From: Anaerolineales bacterium
GTDB taxonomy: Bacteria > Chloroflexota > Anaerolineae > Anaerolineales > E44-bin32
Reading direction: 5' to 3'
Assembly: GCA_030673085.1 (NCBI GenBank)
Contig: DAOVFE010000171.1
Location: 1-5,070, forward strand
Length of the DNA stretch: 5,070 bases
A program made the position numbers and the translations under genes. Shown piece by piece: positions 1 to 5,070 of the stretch. Within the stretch, counting starts at the first letter, position 1, and every line of letters begins with the position of its first letter. A model generated the notes under the pieces. It made no database searches. It saw only the letters and a list, made by a program, of their open reading frames with translations, and was not told the DNA's origin.

Positions 1-46
1 CCAGGGCCGTAGGCACTGCAGGGCGATAGTCCTGAGCGAATATTTA

Positions 47-133
47 AACAAAACCCGCACCCGAAGGGGCAAAATTCCCGCAATGGGGGATGTCCTTTAG
101 GGACATCCCTAAAGGAATTTTGAGGGTTTTGTC
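47..133. repeat. Nested foldback element (MITE/REP-like), possibly also a terminator
   Basis: Three perfect inverted-repeat stems are nested. The outer one pairs ACAAAACCC (48-56) with GGGTTTTGT (124-132). The middle one pairs CAAAATTCC (70-78) with GGAATTTTG (114-122). The inner one pairs GGGATGTCC (87-95) with GGACATCCC (101-109). A small CCC-GAA-GGG hairpin (60-68) sits in the 13-base bulge between outer and middle stems, so the folded strand would form a three-way junction. The direct repeat ATTTA lies on both sides (42-46 and 134-138), one base outside the outer stem, which resembles a target-site duplication. The element has no coding capacity. These pairings are visible in the sequence. 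That it is a mobile or dispersed element is inference, because only one copy is in view. Alternatively it is the terminator or 3' structure of a gene upstream of the window, since a hairpin at 93-116 is followed by ATTTT. Confidence 0.55.
93..121 (+). terminator. Possible intrinsic terminator for an upstream gene
   Basis: A 10-base-pair perfect stem, TCCTTTAGGG (93-102) with CCCTAAAGGA (107-116), closes a 4-base ACAT loop and is followed by ATTTT (117-121). The shape suits a rho-independent terminator for a gene entering from the left. The T tract is short, the same bases can pair differently in the foldback element (47-133), and no upstream gene end can be identified in the 92 bases before it, so the assignment is weak. 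Confidence 0.25.
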
Positions 134-308
134 ATTTACTACCCAAATGTGTGAAAAAGACGATTCTGAGTTGCACGTAAGATAGGTTATGGCGTATCTT
201 TCAACTAAGAAGCGCTCATGACAGCAAAGGAATTGCCCAACAGATTGACTAGAAGCGCTTTAGTTTCTCTTTTTCAGTACCCTCTCAGCCTATGATCGAG
301 TAAGGCAA
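134..308. other. Leader region upstream of addB, no convincing gene
   Basis: This stretch separates the foldback element from the AddB gene. No promoter matches the -35/-10 consensus well; the best pair is TTGCAC (171-176) with TATCTT (195-200) at 18-base spacing, which is poor at both boxes. There is no GAAC-N4-GTTC LexA-type box. It contains the direct repeat AGAAGCGCT twice, a possible 25-codon frame (218-295), and a three-codon ATG-ATC-GAG-TAA frame (292-303) that touches the addB ribosome site. Transcription of addB presumably starts here or further upstream, but the sequence does not settle where. Confidence 0.5.
208..259. repeat. 9-base direct repeat AGAAGCGCT in the addB leader
   Basis: AGAAGCGCT occurs at 208-216 and again at 251-259, with ACT just before both copies (ACTA before the first, ACT before the second). 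The start-to-start distance is 43 bases, close to four turns of B-form DNA, so both copies would face the same side of the helix. Each copy ends in the palindrome AGCGCT. This could be a paired operator for a regulator of addB, but no regulator is identifiable and chance remains possible for a 9-mer. Confidence 0.3.
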
Positions 309-3300
309 ATGGCCACGAAGTTAATTCTATCTTCACCGGCAAGTGGAAAAACTGAAGCCTGTATTCAGCAGATTCGGGATGTCTTACATGCGAAGCCGCT
401 GGCCAGTGTGCATGTTGTGGTACCTGATCGCATGCAGGCATTCGCTTTCAATCGGCGTTTAGCCAAGGCAGGCGGCGCAATCGGTGTTCGAGTGGGCACA
501 TTTGGGGATTTGTATACAAACTTGCTTAGACGGGCTGATTTGATTGTCCCAGTGGCTTCTGAGCCAGTTATCCATCGGCTGATTATGGGTGCAATTCATG
601 CTGTGAAGGCGCAAGGTGGATTAGAAGCCTATACGACAATCGCCGAAATGCCCGGTTTTGCGAATATGTTGAGAAATACATTTGCCGAGCTAAAGAGAGC
701 ATTGGTTGAACCGGACGAACTGATCCAAATCGCATCTGGCACTTCGGCAGAGATGGAAGAAATAGGGAGATTATTTAGCGCTTATGAGAATCGATTACGC
801 AGGATTAATTGGACTGATCGGGAAGGCCTCAATCAAAAGGCGATCGATGCTCTTGTGAATGATCCAAATTTGGCGGCTGAATGGGCGCTGCTTATTGTGG
901 ACGGATTTGATTCCTTCAATGGAGCTCAGAGGAAGGCATTATGTTTGCTGGGGGAACGAATTTCCCAGGTATGGATTACATTTCCGGGAACAGTTAAGAT
1001 GGAGCAAAAGCCGCGAATGGCTCATCGACGGTTTGCACGAGCATTGGAAGCGCTGCGGAAAGATGTGCCGATGACAACGGCAGCGCTCGAGGAAGTGTAT
1101 AGTCTGCCGGCGGCGTTAGCCCATTTAGAAATTAACCTATTCGAACGCAATTTGACACAAGTTTCAGGTGAAGGAAGCGTCAAGATGCTTGCGGCGCGAT
1201 CGCCATCCGAAGAAGCCCGCGAGGCGCTACGCTGGCTGAAAGAGCGTATAGTGCGCGACCAATTAAAGGCACATGAATGCGCAGTGATCACGCCGAATGA
1301 AGAACTATATCGTCCATTCCTGCGCGAAGCGGCAACTGAATTTGGATTGTCGCTGCGTTTTATCAGCGGCGAGCCGCTGAATGCGGCTCCATGTATTGGG
1401 GCGTTGCTGAGTTTGATCGAACTGCCGTTGAAGGGCTTTCGCAGGCGTTCGGTTATCGACATCATTCGATCTCCTTATATCGACCTGACTGATTTTGGCC
1501 TTGAACAAAAAGATGCTGCTGCTCTTGAAGCGGCAAGCTACTATGGGCAGGTGGTCGAGGGAATGGATCAATGGGAAGAGGTATTGTCCCGGCTGATCGA
1601 TTGGAAAGCTCATGAGGGTGGAGAGAGAAGCGAAGAGAGAATAAGTGAAGCAATTCCACAAGGCCGGAAAGCGAAGCGCTTGCTAGATGGTTTAAAAAGT
1701 ATGGCCGAAAGATTGGAGCTGGCAAGGAAACAGAGCACACGGTCTTGGATATGCTGGCTGGAAGATTTGATGGATGATGTGCACTATTTTGATCTGGTTG
1801 AAACTCTACGTAATCAGGAAGCAACGCTGCGACTGCGTGAAAATCTGCGTGATCTAGTAGCTATGCTGCGATTGCGTGAAACTCTGCGAGCCATGGTCTT
1901 GGGAGAGACGATTGCGGGCGGTAGTGAGTTAAATGCGGCTGGATTCTTAGCTACTTTAAGAGCGGCACTGGAAGGCGTGGATTACAAAGAACGAGGGAGA
2001 TGGACCGATCCTCAGGTCCAGGTTCTGGGAATATACAGCGCTCGCGGCTTGAGGTTTCGGGCCACAGTTGTGCTGGGATTATCGGAAGCGCTTTTTCCGC
2101 AAGTAGAAAGAGAAGATCCTTTCCTGAGCGAGGAATTTCGGGAGAGAATTGGGCTGGAGTCTCGTCTGGGGCGGGATCAGGCCAGTCTTTTTTACCAAGC
2201 GGCGACTCGGAGCGACAGATTCATGATGCTTACACGGCCCTATTTGGCCAAAGACGGTGAACATTGGGAACCATCGCCGTTTTGGAACGCGGCCAAAGGT
2301 TTATTAGCCGATGCACCGGAAAAGGTTCGTCCAGACGCGCCGCGTCCATTGGAAGAAGCAGCGTCATACCAGGAACTGCTGTTTTGGGGCGTGCGTAGGG
2401 GGGGAATGCCCTCAAGATTTATAAATGGAGCAGGTCAGCGCTGGAAGCAGCTTCAGCGGGCAAGGGATGTCATCCTAAGCCGTCAAGATAAAAAATCGAT
2501 GAGCATGTTCGAGGGGATGACACCTGGGCTGGCTGAAAGCCTTTCTGGTCGCTATGGTCCCAAACACATCTGGAGCCCGAGCCGGCTGGAAAGCTATGGC
2601 ACATGTCCGATGGGTTTCTATGTAGCAAATGCCTTGAAACTGGAGGCGAGAGAGCCTCCGAAATATGGCTTTGATATCCGTCAATTAGGAACAATGCTGC
2701 ATGTGATTCTGGAGAAGGCATATAGGCAGACTGAGGATCGAGCCGATCCTGAAGCGGTGCTGGCTACATTGAGGAAAATCGCAAAAAGGGAATTCGAAAA
2801 GGCGCCCGAGTTCTATGCTTTCAGGCCGAATGCACTCTGGAAAGTGGAGCAGGAGCAATTTTTAGCCGCTCTGGAGAAAAGTGTTCTTGGTTTAGCCGAG
2901 CTTGGGCAGGAATGGACGGCAACGAAATTCGAAGAACGTTTCGGCATGAAGGGAAAGCCGGTATTGGAAATGGATATTGACGGCGAAAGAATTAAGCTGA
3001 GGGGAATGATCGATCGACTTGATCGTAACCCGGCGGGTGAATTGCGGGTGATTGATTATAAGGCCGGATCGGGACATTTAAACGCTCGAGACCTGATTTT
3101 GGGCCGGCGGCTACAGCTGCCGCTTTATGCTCTGGCAGCCAGCAAAGCGCTGGGTTTAGGCCCGCCGGTGGATGGTCTTTATTGGGCAATTTTGGCTGCG
3201 AAGCCTAGTCAGCTACGCCTGAAAGATTTTAATTGCCGCGCGAATGGGAATGAATATCATGGCGTCGAAGGCGCGATAGCGCTTACAAGAGAGCATGTAA

Positions 3301-3419
3301 GCAAGATAGTCAACCGCGTAAGAGCGGGAGAATTCAGGCCGATTCCTCCTTCGGGCGGCTGTCCCGCCTATTGTCCTGCAGCGGCATGGTGCTGGCGTTA
3401 TCAACCATCAAACTGGTGA
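309..3419 (+). CDS. addB: AddB-like helicase-nuclease subunit (PD-(D/E)XK nuclease)
   Basis: This 1036-residue protein is a cytoplasmic subunit of an AddAB/RecBCD-type complex that unwinds and resects double-strand breaks before RecA-dependent recombination. An N-terminal P-loop, SPASGKT (residues 9-15, K14), opens the protein. The Walker B position reads IVDGFDSF (D198) instead of a DExx box, as in AddB proteins whose helicase core is inactive. A late-core segment with SARGLRFRATVVLGL lies around residues 577-591. The nuclease domain runs from about 755: H798, D902 (in GMIDRLD), D916 and K918 (in VIDYKAG) and Q936/Y940 (QLPLY) form the RecB-family catalytic set. C766 plus C1018, C1022 and C1028 match the four-cysteine iron-sulfur staple of AddB. 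The start is the first ATG after an in-frame stop at 261, with AAGG (302-305) only three bases upstream. B. subtilis AddB is somewhat longer, about 1,166 residues. The UvrD-type helicase gene downstream supports the assignment. A RecB-like nuclease of another repair complex is less likely. Confidence 0.88.
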   Translation: MATKLILSSPASGKTEACIQQIRDVLHAKPLASVHVVVPDRMQAFAFNRRLAKAGGAIGVRVGTFGDLYTNLLRRADLIVPVASEPVIHRLIMGAIHAVKAQGGLEAYTTIAEMPGFANMLRNTFAELKRALVEPDELIQIASGTSAEMEEIGRLFSAYENRLRRINWTDREGLNQKAIDALVNDPNLAAEWALLIVDGFDSFNGAQRKALCLLGERISQVWITFPGTVKMEQKPRMAHRRFARALEALRKDVPMTTAALEEVYSLPAALAHLEINLFERNLTQVSGEGSVKMLAARSPSEEAREALRWLKERIVRDQLKAHECAVITPNEELYRPFLREAATEFGLSLRFISGEPLNAAPCIGALLSLIELPLKGFRRRSVIDIIRSPYIDLTDFGLEQKDAAALEAASYYGQVVEGMDQWEEVLSRLIDWKAHEGGERSEERISEAIPQGRKAKRLLDGLKSMAERLELARKQSTRSWICWLEDLMDDVHYFDLVETLRNQEATLRLRENLRDLVAMLRLRETLRAMVLGETIAGGSELNAAGFLATLRAALEGVDYKERGRWTDPQVQVLGIYSARGLRFRATVVLGLSEALFPQVEREDPFLSEEFRERIGLESRLGRDQASLFYQAATRSDRFMMLTRPYLAKDGEHWEPSPFWNAAKGLLADAPEKVRPDAPRPLEEAASYQELLFWGVRRGGMPSRFINGAGQRWKQLQRARDVILSRQDKKSMSMFEGMTPGLAESLSGRYGPKHIWSPSRLESYGTCPMGFYVANALKLEAREPPKYGFDIRQLGTMLHVILEKAYRQTEDRADPEAVLATLRKIAKREFEKAPEFYAFRPNALWKVEQEQFLAALEKSVLGLAELGQEWTATKFEERFGMKGKPVLEMDIDGERIKLRGMIDRLDRNPAGELRVIDYKAGSGHLNARDLILGRRLQLPLYALAASKALGLGPPVDGLYWAILAAKPSQLRLKDFNCRANGNEYHGVEGAIALTREHVSKIVNRVRAGEFRPIPPSGGCPAYCPAAAWCWRYQPSNW
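1785..1901 (+). repeat. Degenerate 39-base (13-residue) tandem repeat inside addB
   Basis: Three consecutive 13-codon units cover residues 493-531 of the AddB-like protein. Unit 1 (1785-1823) reads YFDLVETLRNQEA, unit 2 (1824-1862) reads TLRLRENLRDLVA, and unit 3 (1863-1901) reads MLRLRETLRAMVL. Units 2 and 3 share 23 of their first 27 bases. Unit 1 is older or more diverged, but keeps GAAACTCT followed by CG or GCG in register with unit 3. The core is a leucine/arginine pattern around LRxRExLR, likely helical. The units follow a charged stretch at residues 435-444. An in-frame expansion in a variable linker of the helicase core is the simplest reading. Confidence 0.65.
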
Positions 3420-3657
3420 AGCTGCATAATGAAAGACCTTTAGTATGATTGAATGGAAAATCCGGGCAATTGGCTTGTGCCCTTGCGAAGCCGGATTAAT
3501 GATCAAGTTAGGTGATTATTGGGATTATCAAGCATCAGCACAGTTGTTTTAGAACGATAGGGATGAAGGCGTGCAGATGAGCTTCCAGGATTGGTCTGGC
3601 GTGGTGTAGACGAACTGGTGGCAAGTAGTATTAATGAAGCCTATAGAGCAAAGGAAT
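3420..3657. other. Spacer between addB and the addA-like gene
   Basis: This spacer has no recognisable gene and no clear terminator or promoter. It contains an imperfect hairpin (3459-3497) and two short open frames. One has 35 codons from ATG 3445 to TAG 3550-3552, without a good ribosome site. The other is an ATG-less stretch (3567-3668) that overlaps the start of the next gene. Because no terminator with a T tract is present, the two flanking genes could still share one transcript. Confidence 0.5.
3459..3497. repeat. Imperfect hairpin in the addB-addA spacer
   Basis: AATCCGG (3459-3465) pairs with CCGGATT (3491-3497). Inside it GCAA (3466-3469) pairs with TTGC (3483-3486), leaving GAAG as a one-sided bulge. 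Alternative pairings compete: GGGCA (3464-3468) with TGCCC (3478-3482), or GGCTT (3472-3476) with AAGCC (3488-3492). No T tract follows, so it is not a standard intrinsic terminator. It may stabilise or separate the mRNA segments of the two genes, but this is inference. Confidence 0.35.
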
Positions 3658-5070
3658 ATGACTGCTAGTGAATTAACGCCAAAGCAGCAAAAAGCAGTTG
3701 CCAGGCTTGATAAAAACACCCTGGTTACTGCCGGCGCAGGAAGCGGAAAGACGCGCACACTTGTGGCGCGCTACCTGGAGCTACTGAACAACGGTTCTCT
3801 GCCACGGCGGGTAGCGGCAATTACATTTACCGAGAAGGCCGCTCGGGAAATGCGTAACCGTGTTAGGGAAGCAGTGGCGGCACAGGTTAAGTCTGTAGTA
3901 AAGGATGGTGAAAAAGAGCGCTGGGAGGATGTGTTGGCGGCGATGGATTCGGCCCGCATTGGAACGATCCACAGCCTTTGCGCCGAAATCCTGAGAACGC
4001 ATCCGGCCGAAGCGAAGGTCGACCCGGAATTTGAGGTTGTGGATGAAGGGATTGCATTAGCGCTACGGGCGCAGGCGATTGAGGATGTGATTGCCTGGGC
4101 AACTGATCAGGCGGATATAGCTCCGATTTTCGAAGCGTTCAAGACAATGGCGATCGAGAGGTTGCTGCAATTTCTAATGGCTCGACGGCTTGAAGCAGGC
4201 CCACTATTGGTTGATGTAAATGTATTGCAAAGGATGTATCAAGCAATCGGTGAGGAATTAAAAAGTTTTATCAAAAACCCCGAAGTTGCGGACATCATAG
4301 AGAGTTGGCGAGATATGGAACGCAGCGGCCGGCTGGCTGAAGATGCCGGGAAAAAGCTGACCGATTGCATTTCGGAGCTACTGGCGGCATGGCGCGAGGT
4401 TGAGGAATCCTACGGATCGGGTAATAGCGCGTCGAATGTGACGGAGATCGCAGCGGACCTGTTTAATATCCGGCGCAGATATCTAAAAAGAGGAATTGGC
4501 AAGAACGATAGCGAAGCAAAAAGGATGCATGCTCGACTTCAATCAATCTACGATGAAAGGCTTGGTCCCTGGCTTGGAGGGAAGAAAAAAGGTGATGATC
4601 CGCCGGAGTTGAACATTGAGTTTCGTTATCAAGAAGATTTACCTCGATTGAAGGCGCTTTTCGAGCGAGCAGTGCGTGCATATCGAGGTAGTCTTGAGGC
4701 ACGCTACGCATTGGACTTTGATGATCTTGAGGCCGGGGCGCTAATGCTTCTCAAACAGCCTAAAATTCAGCGCCGGTGGCAGCAGAATCTGAGTGCGATT
4801 TTGGTAGATGAGTTCCAGGACACCAATAATCGCCAGCGGGATATTGTCGAGGCGCTCTGTGGCGACGAACCGGGTCGATTGTTTGTTGTAGGCGATGCTC
4901 GACAGAGTATCTACCGTTTCCGCGGGGCTGATGTGACGGTTTTTCGCCGGATGGAGAGCACTGTAGTTGAAGAGGGCGGCGAGACCGTCGAGTTGGATCT
5001 GACGTTTCGAGCTCATAAGCAATTGCTAGATACGATAGAGGGCTTATTAGAGACGGTTTTAAATAGCGAG
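3658..5070 (+). CDS. addA: UvrD/Rep-type helicase, probably AddA (3' end beyond the window)
   Basis: The first 471 codons of a superfamily 1A DNA helicase are visible; the frame is still open at the window edge. Expected role: the ATP-driven 3'-to-5' motor of the AddAB complex. Motifs in order: Q motif ELTPKQQ (residues 5-11), Walker A AGAGSGKT (25-32, K31), motif Ia ITFTEKAA (55-62), motif Ib TIHS (103-106), LDFDDL (352-357), Walker B DEFQDT (384-389), motif III GDARQSIYRFRGAD (412-425), and motif IV LTFRAH (448-453), which has Thr where NYRS-type sequences have Asn. The roughly 280 residues between Ib and Walker B fit the large 1B insertion of AddA/RecB. The start at 3658 is chosen because AAGG (3651-3654) lies three bases upstream, the same arrangement as addB. 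ATG 3634, in frame and eight codons longer, is the alternative; an in-frame stop at 3607 limits any further extension. Motifs V and VI and the nuclease domain are not visible, so AddA over a plain UvrD-like helicase rests on the neighbouring addB and the length of the insertion. Confidence 0.87.
   Translation, partial: MTASELTPKQQKAVARLDKNTLVTAGAGSGKTRTLVARYLELLNNGSLPRRVAAITFTEKAAREMRNRVREAVAAQVKSVVKDGEKERWEDVLAAMDSARIGTIHSLCAEILRTHPAEAKVDPEFEVVDEGIALALRAQAIEDVIAWATDQADIAPIFEAFKTMAIERLLQFLMARRLEAGPLLVDVNVLQRMYQAIGEELKSFIKNPEVADIIESWRDMERSGRLAEDAGKKLTDCISELLAAWREVEESYGSGNSASNVTEIAADLFNIRRRYLKRGIGKNDSEAKRMHARLQSIYDERLGPWLGGKKKGDDPPELNIEFRYQEDLPRLKALFERAVRAYRGSLEARYALDFDDLEAGALMLLKQPKIQRRWQQNLSAILVDEFQDTNNRQRDIVEALCGDEPGRLFVVGDARQSIYRFRGADVTVFRRMESTVVEEGGETVELDLTFRAHKQLLDTIEGLLETVLNSE

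Noticed and set aside
11..40. Short GCGATAGTCCTGAGCGAA-like motif resembling dispersed repeats of some bacterial genomes
   Set aside because: There is only one partial copy, at the window edge, and no second copy in the window to support a repeat call.
2..100. Open frame from the left edge ending in TAG at 98-100, as a possible tail of an upstream gene
   Set aside because: It runs straight through the foldback element, has no recognisable protein features, and is only about 32 codons long.
171..200. Promoter candidate TTGCAC-N18-TATCTT before addB
   Set aside because: It matches only 3/6 and 4/6 of the consensus boxes, which is not distinguishable from chance in an AT-rich leader.
134..308. 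LexA/SOS box controlling addB
   Set aside because: No GAAC-N4-GTTC or CTGT-N8-ACAG palindrome is present.
1614..1640. Purine-rich tract in addB
   Set aside because: It encodes a charged linker (around residues 436-444) and has no clean repeat unit or regulatory context.
1022..1824. Three minus-strand open frames of 118-147 codons inside addB
   Set aside because: They lie antisense within a clearly coding gene with conserved motifs, have low-complexity Ser/Arg-rich translations, and show no start signals.
3445..3552. 35-codon open frame in the addB-addA spacer as a small gene
   Set aside because: It has only a weak GAAAGA-like ribosome site and no recognisable domain, and it coincides with the hairpin. 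It is kept only as part of the spacer finding.
3549..3758. 69-codon minus-strand frame with a hydrophobic middle, as a possible antisense membrane peptide
   Set aside because: It overlaps the addA start and Walker A coding region, and its hydrophobicity follows from the antisense of that sequence. No start signal is evident.
3887..5022. Minus-strand open frames inside the addA-like gene
   Set aside because: They are shadows of a frame carrying all expected helicase motifs in order.

Overview
The window holds two adjacent, same-strand genes for one DNA double-strand-break repair machine, an AddAB-type (RecBCD-like) helicase-nuclease. It is ordinary bacterial chromosome with no RNA gene, CRISPR array or insertion sequence that I can recognise. 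Base composition is moderate. Both genes read well with the standard bacterial code, using ATG starts and weak, closely spaced purine-rich ribosome sites. The compact, divergent AddB and the gene order addB then addA suggest to me an environmental bacterium, possibly Chloroflexota. That is a recollection of family resemblance, not something the sequence proves.

Positions 1-308 precede the first gene and contain no convincing gene. A compact foldback element (47-133) is built from three nested inverted repeats and flanked by a 5-base direct repeat, so it looks like a MITE- or REP-like element; its inner part could also serve as a terminator for an upstream gene outside the window. A leader region (134-308) follows, carrying a 9-base direct repeat 43 bases apart and two tiny open frames that chain into the addB ribosome site.

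Positions 309-3419 encode a 1036-residue AddB-like subunit: an N-terminal P-loop, a degenerate helicase core, and a C-terminal PD-(D/E)XK nuclease framed by the four cysteines expected to hold an iron-sulfur cluster. A degenerate 13-residue tandem repeat sits in the middle of it. A 238-base spacer follows (215 bases if the earlier ATG of the next gene is used). It contains an imperfect hairpin but no convincing gene. From 3658 to the window edge runs the first 471 codons of a UvrD/Rep-type helicase with helicase motifs Q to IV intact. It is very probably AddA, although its C-terminal helicase motifs and nuclease domain lie outside the window.

By analogy with known AddAB enzymes, AddA would be the ATP-driven motor and one nuclease. 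AddB would supply the second nuclease and the Chi-scanning scaffold. Together they resect broken DNA ends and load RecA. I found no new biological system. The points most worth a second look are the foldback element, the internal repeat in AddB, the shifted cysteine spacing of its cluster motif, and the unusually long spacer between two genes that are usually tightly packed.
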